Shown here one piece after another: positions 7,657 to 15,114 of a stretch of DNA of 15,638 nt. Position 1 is the first letter of the stretch. Each line of letters starts with the position of its first letter. A model generated the notes under the pieces. That model saw only the letters and a program-made list of their open reading frames with translations, was not told the origin of the DNA and ran no database searches. Origin of the DNA: DATFMH01 sp035267045 (GTDB taxonomy: Bacteria > Bacteroidota > Rhodothermia > Balneolales > DATFMH01). Both the position numbers and the translations under genes were made by a program. The DNA lies in the NCBI GenBank assembly GCA_035267045.1, contig DATFMH010000209.1:1-15638 (forward strand), given 5' to 3'.

Positions 7657-8607
7657 ATGAATGATCAAAGCGAATTACAAGTAACATTGCCTGATTTACC
7701 TGATGATCTGAACGAACTCGATGATCTGATCAGGATGGGGGAATCCAAACACAATGATCTAAAGCCTGATAATGAGGCGCGTATCATGTGGTATGGGGAT
7801 AGAATGGAAGTTACTGATTATGCCCTTGTTTACATACATGGATTCACAGCAAGCCAGGCAGAAGGCTATCCAACCCATGTAGAATTTGGGAAACGTTATG
7901 GTTGCAATGTCTATCTTGCACGCTTGTACGGACACGGACTGGACGATGATGCCCTGTCTGAACTGACCCCCCAAAAGTTAATAGATTCGGCCGCATATGC
8001 CCTGGCAATAGGCAAAAAAATCGGGAAGAAAGTGATTTTGATGGGTACGTCAACGGGTGCCTCCCTTTCTCTGTATCTCACTTCCATATTCACCGACATT
8101 AAAGGGCTTATCATCTACTCACCGCTCATTGAGTTCTATGACAAACGGGTATCGCTATTAGGGAACCCGGCTGTAAACTTTATGATGACCAAAATACTGA
8201 ATCTGAAATATGTTTATGCTCATGTAAACACATCTGATGAGGAAAAACAATACTGGTATAATCATTATCGGATTGAAGGGATCAAGGCTTTAAAACAGTT
8301 CGTGCACAGTGCAATGACTCCGGAGACATTCAAAAAAATTACACAGCCCGTATTCATGGGATATTATTATAAGGATAAGCAAAAACACGATCACAAAGTT
8401 TCGGTACCGGCCATGCTGAAGATGTTTAGTCAGCTTGGCACGCCAAACCGCATGAAGAGGAAAATAAATTTTCAAAAATCCGGTGCGCACGTCATCGCAT
8501 CTTCTATCACTTCAAAAGATTATTATTCTGTGATGGAAGAAACTTTTAATTTTACTGAAGATATTTTACGCATGAACCCGGTACTCAATGCTTTAGATCA
8601 GGTTTAA
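7657..8607 (+). CDS. Alpha/beta hydrolase (carboxylesterase or lipase-like)
   Basis: This 316-residue cytoplasmic protein has the alpha/beta-hydrolase fold. The oxyanion loop HGF is at residues 61-63, a YGHG turn follows the third strand, and the nucleophile elbow GTSTG contains Ser132. A late histidine in SGAHV (His278) completes a likely triad, with an Asp around residue 240 (YYYKDK) or 245 as acid. The layout resembles monoacylglycerol-lipase and serine-aminopeptidase-type hydrolases (S33-like). The substrate cannot be predicted. There is no signal peptide or membrane helix. It starts at ATG without a Shine-Dalgarno, 327 bp after argJ, and ends 122 nt before a strong terminator, so it is probably its own transcription unit, unrelated to arginine synthesis. 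Confidence 0.88.
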   Translation: MNDQSELQVTLPDLPDDLNELDDLIRMGESKHNDLKPDNEARIMWYGDRMEVTDYALVYIHGFTASQAEGYPTHVEFGKRYGCNVYLARLYGHGLDDDALSELTPQKLIDSAAYALAIGKKIGKKVILMGTSTGASLSLYLTSIFTDIKGLIIYSPLIEFYDKRVSLLGNPAVNFMMTKILNLKYVYAHVNTSDEEKQYWYNHYRIEGIKALKQFVHSAMTPETFKKITQPVFMGYYYKDKQKHDHKVSVPAMLKMFSQLGTPNRMKRKINFQKSGAHVIASSITSKDYYSVMEETFNFTEDILRMNPVLNALDQV

Positions 8608-9025
8608 AGTGTAAAAATTACGTCTTTTGTTAACTTTTACTATATAAGGTTGATTTAAAACTTGAGATTAATTTAATAAATCCCCATATTATATAGCGCT
8701 CAAGTAGCGTCTCTCTTGATGAATAGTTTAAGGCGTTGCACCTGATACGTGCAACGCCTTTTTTATTTCCTTTTTAAAAAAAATCCCCCTTTTATTGAAT
8801 CTATTTGCAACGCCTCCCGTACAATTTTCATAAATACTATGTGGTGACATGCTATATCTTAGATTTTTCGTCAAATTAAATCGCTTAATCACCTACGGAT
8901 GAGTATCTTAACAATTGGGTTTTGAAAATTTATTTTATGAAATTACGTTCTATTTGTTCAGATTACTATAACTGTATGATTATAAACAGCTGTTACATAA
9001 CTGATGTTTTAACTTTTTAAATAGC
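8608..9025. other. Intergenic region between the hydrolase and the partner-switching operon
   Basis: The first 120 nt form a long 3' untranslated stretch with weak complementary pairs, such as CTTGAG and CTCAAG, ahead of the terminator at 8730-8766. The remaining ~260 nt are AT-rich and must hold the promoter for the STAS/RsbW/SpoIIE genes. I could not identify its elements. No open frame or tRNA-like fold is visible. Confidence 0.5.
8730..8766 (+). terminator. Strong intrinsic terminator after the alpha/beta hydrolase
   Basis: AAGGCGTTGCAC (8730-8741) pairs perfectly over 12 bp with GTGCAACGCCTT (8749-8760) around a 7-nt loop, followed at once by a T-run. It isolates the hydrolase gene from the downstream signalling operon. 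Confidence 0.94.
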
Positions 9026-9379
9026 ATGAGCACTTTTAGCATCCATCATAGAAATATTGAATCTTTCGATATCTTAGACATTCAAGGTGAACTCGATGCC
9101 CATACGGCACCTCAGCTTGAAGATGTTCTTCAAAATCTTATAAATGAAAATAAATTCAGGATCATCGTTAACTGCCAGAGCCTGGATTATATAGCAAGCG
9201 CCGGATTAGGTGTATTTATGGCTTATATCGAAGACGTGAGGGACCGTGGCGGCGATATCAAGCTGACGAATATGAAATCCAAGGTATATAACGTTTTTGA
9301 TTTACTGGGTTTTCCAACATTGTATGATATCCTTGAAGATGAGAAAGAAGCTATAAATAATTTTTCTAATCAGTCGTAA
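9026..9379 (+). CDS. STAS-domain anti-sigma factor antagonist (RsbV/SpoIIAA-like)
   Basis: This 117-residue single STAS domain is the phosphorylatable switch protein of a partner-switching module. GELDAHTAPQLE at residues 21-32 matches the family's first strand and helix. The phosphorylation loop reads YIASAGLG with Ser58, aligned to SpoIIAA Ser58 and RsbV Ser56. The acidic residue that usually precedes this serine (DSSG or DSTG) is Ala57 here. Unphosphorylated protein should bind the RsbW-like kinase encoded next. The kinase would inactivate it by phosphorylating Ser58, and the SpoIIE-type phosphatase would reverse that. It is the first gene of the operon, starts at ATG in an AT-rich context without a Shine-Dalgarno, and ends 13 nt before the next gene. 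Confidence 0.93.
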   Translation: MSTFSIHHRNIESFDILDIQGELDAHTAPQLEDVLQNLINENKFRIIVNCQSLDYIASAGLGVFMAYIEDVRDRGGDIKLTNMKSKVYNVFDLLGFPTLYDILEDEKEAINNFSNQS

Positions 9380-9392
9380 CAGAGAATACATC

Positions 9393-9818
9393 TTGTCATT
9401 AAACAGGGAACATATATTATCGGTTTCAGCCTCAACGAAACATCTCTCTAAAGTGAGAGATTTTGTTGGGAATTATGCCAGAAATTTCGGTTTCAGGGAT
9501 GATGAAATCGAAGATATTCGTCTGGCTGTGGATGAAGCATTCACAAATGTTGTGAAACATGCCTATCAAAACGATTCCTCAAAAAAAGTTAAGATAAAAC
9601 TTGGCGCTAACGGTAATGAATTCTGGATCTCTATCACTGATTTCGGCAAATCTTATGATCCATCCACCTATAGAGAGCCTGATCTTCAGGAAAGCATCAA
9701 AGAAAAGAAACGCGGAGGCGTTGGCGTTTATCTAATCAAGAAATTAATGGATAAAGTTGAATATCGTACGTCGGGGCCCTCGAATGAAATTTTGATGAAA
9801 AAAAAAACGCTATCATAA
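9393..9818 (+). CDS. RsbW-like anti-sigma factor / serine kinase (HATPase)
   Basis: This 141-residue GHKL-type ATP-binding protein belongs to the RsbW/SpoIIAB group, which bind a client (classically a sigma factor) and phosphorylate a STAS antagonist on serine. The N-box DEAFTNVVKHAY covers residues 47-58 with Glu48 and Asn52. The G1 box is DFG at 83-85, and the G2 box GGVGVYLI is at 108-115. The start is TTG at 9393, since no in-frame ATG lies before the conserved domain and this start gives the usual short N-terminal lead. It sits 13 nt after the STAS gene and 4 nt before the phosphatase gene. No sigma factor gene is adjacent, so its client is either encoded elsewhere or is not a sigma factor. 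Confidence 0.92.
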   Translation: MSLNREHILSVSASTKHLSKVRDFVGNYARNFGFRDDEIEDIRLAVDEAFTNVVKHAYQNDSSKKVKIKLGANGNEFWISITDFGKSYDPSTYREPDLQESIKEKKRGGVGVYLIKKLMDKVEYRTSGPSNEILMKKKTLS

Positions 9819-9822
9819 GTCT

Positions 9823-11553
9823 ATGAACAGGGACCAAATCGATCTCGATGATCGCCAAAATCGATTTGAGCTAAAAACGCTACTGGAAACAAGTCGGCTT
9901 TTAATTGAATCTCACGATGTTGAATTTGTTTTAAGTAACCTGTTGCTCATCATTATGGGTAAATTATTGATTACCCGTGGTGCTATACTCCTGCACCTCC
10001 CCGATCAAGATTCTTATAAAGTTGCCCGGTCAAAAGGTCGCGTTGATCTTAAAGAAGACGATATATTAGAAATACCCGATTGCGATTGCGTACACGGTGA
10101 AACATTTTTGGAATACAGTGGAAATCCCGAAGAATTCCCCGATAGTCTTGCCAAATTTGGTTATAGAATCATACTCAATTTGCGAACTTCCGAGCAACAT
10201 ATCGGTCTTTTATGCCTTGGTTCAAAAGCTAACGGTAAGAAGTTTACCCTCCGTGAAAAAAACTTTGTTGAGAGCCTCTCAATAATGGCTTCGGTTGCTA
10301 TTAATAATTCAGAGCTTTTTTCTGAATTAAAGCAGACCAATCGCCAACTCGATCGAAAAGTGCAGGAATTACATACCCTTTTTGATATTAGCAAGGAATT
10401 CAATATTACAACCGACCGCAATCAGATTCTGCGAACATTTAAATTTGCCCTTATGGGACAAATGTTCATTCGCAGTTTTTTCTTTATTATGGATCGTAAT
10501 AATAAGCATTCCATAATTGCAAGAAACGGGCTTAAATCAGAACCGGGTCACAAGGTTGTTTCGGATATCTTTAACCTGCCAGTCGATGTTATTGAGGTTG
10601 ATGATGAATTAGCAAAGCAACAGCCGTTCCTGAAAGAAAATAATATTGAACTGCTAATACCATTGCATGTCCAGAATCAGAAAATCGCTGTAATAGGTGT
10701 AGGGCAGCGAGCCAATAAAGAACCTTATACTGAATCAGATTTTAACTTCCTGATATCACTGGGTAACCTGTCTGTAGTCTCTATCCAAAAAACGTATTTA
10801 CTCGAAGAACGGATAGAAAAAGAACGTCTTGAGAAAGAATTAGGCATTGCCCGAACCATACAACAGGGCCTTTTCCCTTCCAGCATTCCAGGTATTGAAG
10901 GTATTAAAATTGCTGCACAAAACATCCCATCCCAACAGGTAGGTGGTGATTATTATGATGTTATCCCCGTAAATGACCAGTTATATTACCTGGCCATTGG
11001 TGATGTAACCGGTAAAGGAATTCCGGCATCCTTAATCATGGCCAATATCCAGGCTGTCTTACAGACTCTCGCTCCACTCGATCTTTCAATAGAGGAAAAA
11101 ACGGCACGTATTAATGATATAATCTATCGAAATACACCGGCTGACAAATTTGTAACTTTTTTCTGGGCCAAAATTGATCCGAAGAAGAATCTTTTTTCAT
11201 ATGTCAACGCCGGCCATAATCCCCCCCTCCTTTTTAAATCCAATCAAATAAAGCCGATTCATTTGGATAAGGGTGGGTTGATACTGGGTGCTATGCCTAC
11301 GTTATCAGCTTATTTGAAGGAGGATATCTCTCTTGAAAAAGATGACCTCATTGTTTTTTATACGGATGGTGTAACAGAAGCCCGCAATACTAAAGATGAA
11401 GAATTGGAAGAAGACGGTCTAATTGAATGCATCAACAGACACCGGTCGCTTTCCGCTGACGAACTTATTACGGCAGTCATAGACGATGTCAAATCCTTTT
11501 CAGATAATCAGCTTGGAGATGACTTAACGATGCTTGTATTAAAAGTATCATAA
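9823..11553 (+). CDS. Tandem-GAF SpoIIE-type (PP2C) serine phosphatase
   Basis: This 576-residue cytoplasmic phosphatase probably dephosphorylates the STAS protein encoded at 9026-9379. An N-terminal GAF-like domain (about residues 19-165) is followed by a short coiled coil. A second GAF-like domain (about 185-325) and a charged coiled coil (about 325-350, Glu/Arg/Lys-rich) follow. The SpoIIE/PP2C domain covers ~360-576. Metal-binding aspartates are visible in GGDYYD (Asp376), GDVTGKG (Asp394), YTDGVTEA (Asp515) and GDDLTML (Asp566 and Asp567), so catalysis should be intact. GAF domains suggest control by a small ligand or redox cue, but which one is not evident. There is no receiver domain or membrane segment. 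ATG lies 4 nt after the kinase gene. The gene converges with mltF, 27 bp away, with no clear terminator between them. Confidence 0.93.
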   Translation: MNRDQIDLDDRQNRFELKTLLETSRLLIESHDVEFVLSNLLLIIMGKLLITRGAILLHLPDQDSYKVARSKGRVDLKEDDILEIPDCDCVHGETFLEYSGNPEEFPDSLAKFGYRIILNLRTSEQHIGLLCLGSKANGKKFTLREKNFVESLSIMASVAINNSELFSELKQTNRQLDRKVQELHTLFDISKEFNITTDRNQILRTFKFALMGQMFIRSFFFIMDRNNKHSIIARNGLKSEPGHKVVSDIFNLPVDVIEVDDELAKQQPFLKENNIELLIPLHVQNQKIAVIGVGQRANKEPYTESDFNFLISLGNLSVVSIQKTYLLEERIEKERLEKELGIARTIQQGLFPSSIPGIEGIKIAAQNIPSQQVGGDYYDVIPVNDQLYYLAIGDVTGKGIPASLIMANIQAVLQTLAPLDLSIEEKTARINDIIYRNTPADKFVTFFWAKIDPKKNLFSYVNAGHNPPLLFKSNQIKPIHLDKGGLILGAMPTLSAYLKEDISLEKDDLIVFYTDGVTEARNTKDEELEEDGLIECINRHRSLSADELITAVIDDVKSFSDNQLGDDLTMLVLKVS

Positions 11554-11580
11554 TTAAAAACATCGCTGCCAACTCAAATA

Positions 11581-13104
11581 TCATGGGTAATTAATCGTTT
11601 TACCCATACCCAAAACAGCCGGGTTTATTCTCTTTTGTTTTTGATTGGCCAATGCGAGAATAGTCTGATACATCCTATACCGGTTCATAATACCTTTTAC
11701 ATATTGTACCGTCTCTATACCTCTGCAGAAACCATATCTTGCATCTTTATAGTATTTCCTTTTCATGAGCATGAGCAATGCCTTAGCTGTGTTCTTCCAG
11801 CTATTCGGATTTTTATTATGATCCATAACAAGACGCCTGGCGTCGGCTATATGTCCGGGACCGGCATTATATGTTGCAAGGGCAAAGTCCCATTGATTGG
11901 TAGAATCCATATAGGCGTAATGATGAAGCTGATCTTTAAGGATTCGTATCCCTTCACGGACATTTAGCTTCTTATTTTCAAGCTGTTTGTCCGAATATTC
12001 TGAGAAACGAGGGGAAACCTGCATTAATCCGATAGCACCGGTCCAGCTCTTTGCAGACGGATCAAACTTAGACTCCTGTGCGGCTATAGCAACGATCATC
12101 CTCCAATCGACATCCATAGAATCGGCTATGGGTTTGATCAATTTATCATAGGGTGATAGTATACCCGAGTATTTTGTTGTGGAAGGGTCGTTAAAAGCAT
12201 ATAACTTATTAACGTTCTTGAAATAACGTTGCCGGAGTATATTCAGAAAAGCTGAACGTTTGGGTGGTTGATTTTTCCCCTCTAATTTAAAATGCTTTGA
12301 TAGATAATCATTCATGGCTTTTTTTAACTCAGGCGAATCCTTACGAATAGCCCAGGCAACCGTATCACTTTTCTCTATTGTCGGACCTTCTTCCAGGCCA
12401 TCCATATAGGTATTAGCAGCTTCAAAAAGATTATCATCAGCTACCGTTGCCTGAATATTTCCCTGTTCAACACCGAGCATCAGGGCCTCAGTGTCCCAAC
12501 CGGATGAAACCGGCTTAATCTTGTAATTATAGCCATTCTTTTTCTTTAAACGCTCGAGTGTCTGGTGATACGAACTATTACGCCGTACATTTATGGTGAT
12601 ATCACCCAATTGTTCCAGGTTATTAGGTACCGGCCGATCGGTATCGGGAAGCACCACAACTTCATTTACCAGGTTATAGGGATCTGTAAAATCAACATAT
12701 CTCTTACGGGCATTGGTTATCACATAATTTGCAGCAATAACATCACCCTTTCCACTATTTAGCAAATCAATGGGATTCTGACCGTCCTGTACAATTACTA
12801 CCTCAACATTCAGGTGATTTTCCTTGGCAAATTCGTGGAAGAATTCATATTCGAATCCTCGTTCCACACCTTTATGAAGGAAGTAAGAACTGGAATTATA
12901 CCGTGTAATCAGACGTATCACACCGCTCTTCCTGATAGCATCCAGGTCACGATGAATTGGTTTTGTAACAGTAACTTTAATAGGTTCCTGTATCTGTGGA
13001 AATTGACTTTTCTTTTGGTTGGTACAACGTGATAAGGATGTTGATATCACCAAAATGCCAATAACAAGGTTTCCCTTGTATTTGTTATTTAATAGTAGTT
13101 TCAT
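11581..13104 (-). CDS. mltF: MltF-type membrane-bound lytic murein transglycosylase
   Basis: This protein (507 residues from ATG at 13104) cleaves peptidoglycan glycan strands to 1,6-anhydro products at the periplasmic face of the outer membrane. A Lys-containing, hydrophobic leader ends in a probable lipobox LSRC with Cys27. Arg just before the cysteine is unusual. Residues ~54-270 form a solute-binding-protein family 3-like domain, which in MltF relatives regulates activity. The SLT domain follows (~320-450) with catalytic Glu344 in AAQESKFDP, the GAIGLMQVSP motif, and ATYNAGPG (Asn413). A TTG at 13110 could add two residues, but ATG is the better start. It converges with the phosphatase gene and appears to be monocistronic. 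Its upstream region carries two inverted repeats. Confidence 0.92.
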   Translation of the reverse strand: MKLLLNNKYKGNLVIGILVISTSLSRCTNQKKSQFPQIQEPIKVTVTKPIHRDLDAIRKSGVIRLITRYNSSSYFLHKGVERGFEYEFFHEFAKENHLNVEVVIVQDGQNPIDLLNSGKGDVIAANYVITNARKRYVDFTDPYNLVNEVVVLPDTDRPVPNNLEQLGDITINVRRNSSYHQTLERLKKKNGYNYKIKPVSSGWDTEALMLGVEQGNIQATVADDNLFEAANTYMDGLEEGPTIEKSDTVAWAIRKDSPELKKAMNDYLSKHFKLEGKNQPPKRSAFLNILRQRYFKNVNKLYAFNDPSTTKYSGILSPYDKLIKPIADSMDVDWRMIVAIAAQESKFDPSAKSWTGAIGLMQVSPRFSEYSDKQLENKKLNVREGIRILKDQLHHYAYMDSTNQWDFALATYNAGPGHIADARRLVMDHNKNPNSWKNTAKALLMLMKRKYYKDARYGFCRGIETVQYVKGIMNRYRMYQTILALANQKQKRINPAVLGMGKTINYP

Positions 13105-13118
13105 AGGCAAGCTTATTA

Positions 13119-13173
13119 TTGACGCACGTACCCCTCTGTCGTCAAATTTACACCAACAATCGATTTGCTGGTG
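13119..13173 (-). promoter_or_regulatory. Two adjacent inverted repeats in the mltF leader
   Basis: TTGACG (13119-13124) and CGTCAA (13140-13145) are perfect 6-bp arms with a 15-nt loop, starting 15 nt upstream of the mltF ATG. Next to it CACCAACAA (13151-13159) pairs with TTGCTGGTG (13165-13173) over 9 positions with one mismatch and a 5-nt loop. If transcribed, they would give a two-hairpin 5' leader. If not, they could be protein-binding sites. No known riboswitch is recognised. Confidence 0.4.
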
Positions 13174-13547
13174 ATAGATACCCTATAAGCTTTACTAACA
13201 TTAATTGATGTTTTGATTATAAAATAGTAATACCCTAAAAATTCATTTTCCCATATATGTGTATTTGCCAGAATAACACATTAGTACTATCTTTTCTCTT
13301 TGTATAATGTAATGATAATTACTGTTAATTCATTCCCTGATTTTAAAATCATTCTATGACATAACGTCATTTTTATAAACATTATCGCATTATATACGAA
13401 ATAGAGATTAATATATTATGTTTGATTTTTGATTTTACCACATGAGCTCTTTGGATAAAATTAAAAAATTTTAATCCTATGAGCATAATACCATTCAAAC
13501 GAATTCCTATAAAACGTTTTTATTTTGTACGTAAAAGTATTATTAAA

Positions 13548-13601
13548 GATATATCAATGGCGATTTCATACCCAATCTCACTCAATGATGATTGATATAT
13601 C
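13548..13601. repeat. Perfect 11-bp inverted repeat in the mltF-EamA spacer
   Basis: GATATATCAAT (13548-13558) and ATTGATATATC (13591-13601) are exact reverse complements separated by 32 nt. The position is 130 nt downstream of the EamA stop, on the same strand as EamA and mltF. It could be a 3'-end hairpin, an operator pair, or chance in AT-rich DNA. It lacks a clean U-run. Confidence 0.4.
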
Positions 13602-13730
13602 CATTTAATGGTACATCTCTTCACTTCGTATCTGAATAATGCTATATCTGAAACATATGCTTGAACCCCAAATTTATTATATACTAAACTCTTTTATTCG
13701 ATAAATGCAACCACAAGTTGTTTTGATATC

Positions 13731-14621
13731 CTATACCTTCACTTTCCATGTTAATGAAATTCCGATAATAACTATTACCATGGCCCCAAGTGAAAAAAAA
13801 GTGGGGACCTCATCAAACATAAAATAGGCTAAAATGGAAGCGAGTAAAGGCTCGGAAAGTACAAGAGTTGATAACAGAGTGGGTGAAACGTATTTAACAG
13901 CATAATTCAGGGATCCATGACCCAGTATCTGAGGACCAAGGGCTAACCCAATGGCTACGATAATTCCAATCAGTGTAATTTTGAACCCGATACCAAATAA
14001 TACTACAACTGCCACACAGGCAACCGCTGCGAAACTGTAAACACGGAATACATAATCCAGCCAGGTAGAATGCTTTCTCAGGTTTTGTCCGAGTAAAATA
14101 TAAACTACAAATATAACAGCGGCGCCAACTGCAAAAATATCTCCCAAAACAGGATGAGGAAATGCGCTCATCATTTTATCATCGGCAACACCCAGTAAAG
14201 CCGACCCCATAAATGTCAGAAAGACTCCCACCCATGTTACACCGCGAAACTTCCGGCTAAACAGTGTACTCTCTACAACGATGAGAATAATGGGATGTAT
14301 TGTGACCAAAACGGAAGACGAAGCAACCGATGTATATTTAAGAGAGGCGATCCATAAGATAAAATGAAAACCCAGACATACACCGGCCAGCGCCCCCAGC
14401 CATTTTTGTTTCCTGGTATACGATTGCTCCTCACTCTTCTTACGTCTGTATAACACCCAAAAGGGAAGCAGCAGGATAGCCGCAAAAAAAGTCCGGTAAG
14501 CAGCCAGGGTAACAGGTGATACACCGGGTGCCAGCCGAACCAGTATAGGAGCAAAACCAAAGGCAATCAGCCCGAGGAATAAGCTTATAAAAATTTTTGT
14601 TTTGGGAGTTGCTTCACTCAC
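13731..14621 (-). CDS. EamA/DMT-family transporter
   Basis: This 296-residue inner-membrane protein has about ten hydrophobic helices arranged as two EamA repeats, typical of the drug/metabolite transporter superfamily. Approximate helices start near residues 10, 37, 72, 97, 123, 155, 186, 212, 240 and 272. Family-like features are PVTLAAYRTFFAAILLLP in the first repeat and SEPLLASILAYFMFDEVP in the second. The charged linker RRKKSEEQSYTRKQK follows helix 2. The start is GTG at 14621, forced by an in-frame stop two codons upstream. EamA members export amino acids, sugars or other metabolites, and no substrate can be assigned. The gene lies 85 bp downstream of the DUF4293-type gene on the same strand, so the two may share a transcript. 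Confidence 0.9.
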   Translation of the reverse strand: MSEATPKTKIFISLFLGLIAFGFAPILVRLAPGVSPVTLAAYRTFFAAILLLPFWVLYRRKKSEEQSYTRKQKWLGALAGVCLGFHFILWIASLKYTSVASSSVLVTIHPIILIVVESTLFSRKFRGVTWVGVFLTFMGSALLGVADDKMMSAFPHPVLGDIFAVGAAVIFVVYILLGQNLRKHSTWLDYVFRVYSFAAVACVAVVVLFGIGFKITLIGIIVAIGLALGPQILGHGSLNYAVKYVSPTLLSTLVLSEPLLASILAYFMFDEVPTFFSLGAMVIVIIGISLTWKVKV

Positions 14622-14706
14622 CTGTCATAAATTCTGTAATCATAAATAATTGATGCCTGCAATCGTACTTTTATAAGTGAAATTGAATTTGGCCTAGCGC
14701 GATTTA

Positions 14707-15114
14707 TCAACGAATCCGATCCATCGATTTAACCAGATTTTCATCTTTTTTAATATTATGAACGGCCAAATATTGCAATACTAAAGCCAGGATTATCAAT
14801 AAGAGTGAAAGACCCTCATCCCATAAATAATTACCAATTCCCCCGAGTGTGAACATAATACCCGCAGCGAATCCGATAGCAATTATTTGAAAAATCATCG
14901 CTCTGGTCACCCATAATACCTGTTTTTTTCTGTCTTTGAACAAAAAAATACTGTATAGGGAAATTACGGATGCTATCAATAAACCAGCCAGCAGTCCTGA
15001 GCTTATCCAGGCAGTGGGATCAGCAAATGCATGAGCCTGCAAAGGAGTAAATATAAAACCGATATTTAATGCCACTGCAAGTATCAGTAGTAATGTTTGA
15101 ATTCTTTGAATCAC
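14707..15114 (-). CDS. DUF4293-like four-helix membrane protein
   Basis: This 135-residue integral membrane protein has four predicted helices near residues 7-29, 36-60, 72-92 and 102-121, a basic loop (FKDRKKQ) after helix 2, and a short charged C-terminus. The MIQRIQTLLL start and helix layout match the DUF4293 family, which I associate with Bacteroidota and relatives; its function is unknown. The start codon is GTG at 15114. It is preceded by AGAGG at 15123-15127 with 8 nt spacing, one of the few Shine-Dalgarno-like sites in this window. It is upstream of the EamA gene on the same strand. The family call rests on pattern recognition and would need a profile search. Confidence 0.75.
   Translation of the reverse strand: MIQRIQTLLLILAVALNIGFIFTPLQAHAFADPTAWISSGLLAGLLIASVISLYSIFLFKDRKKQVLWVTRAMIFQIIAIGFAAGIMFTLGGIGNYLWDEGLSLLLIILALVLQYLAVHNIKKDENLVKSMDRIR

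Larger units (their letters stand above)
13105..13730. promoter_or_regulatory. Long AT-rich region upstream of mltF
   Basis: This ~625-bp spacer contains the mltF promoter and leader and the 3' end of the EamA transcript. Structured elements are the two inverted repeats next to mltF (13119-13173) and a long-armed repeat at 13548-13601, both listed separately. A palindromic A/T tract lies near 13459-13475. I see no open frame, tRNA or recognisable RNA family. Minus-strand promoter elements could not be identified. Confidence 0.5.

Noticed and set aside
11635..11967. 110-codon plus-strand frame inside mltF
   Set aside because: Antisense to the MltF catalytic domain; no independent support.
13105..13110. 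TTG start two codons upstream of the mltF ATG
   Set aside because: ATG at 13104 gives a normal lipoprotein leader; the extra residues add nothing.
13356..13370. ATGAC/GTCAT small hairpin followed by a T-run
   Set aside because: Only 5-bp arms in AT-rich DNA and no gene ends nearby in that orientation; probably chance.
14273..14566. 97-codon minus-strand frame inside the EamA gene
   Set aside because: Same-strand out-of-frame shadow of a transporter with complete helices.
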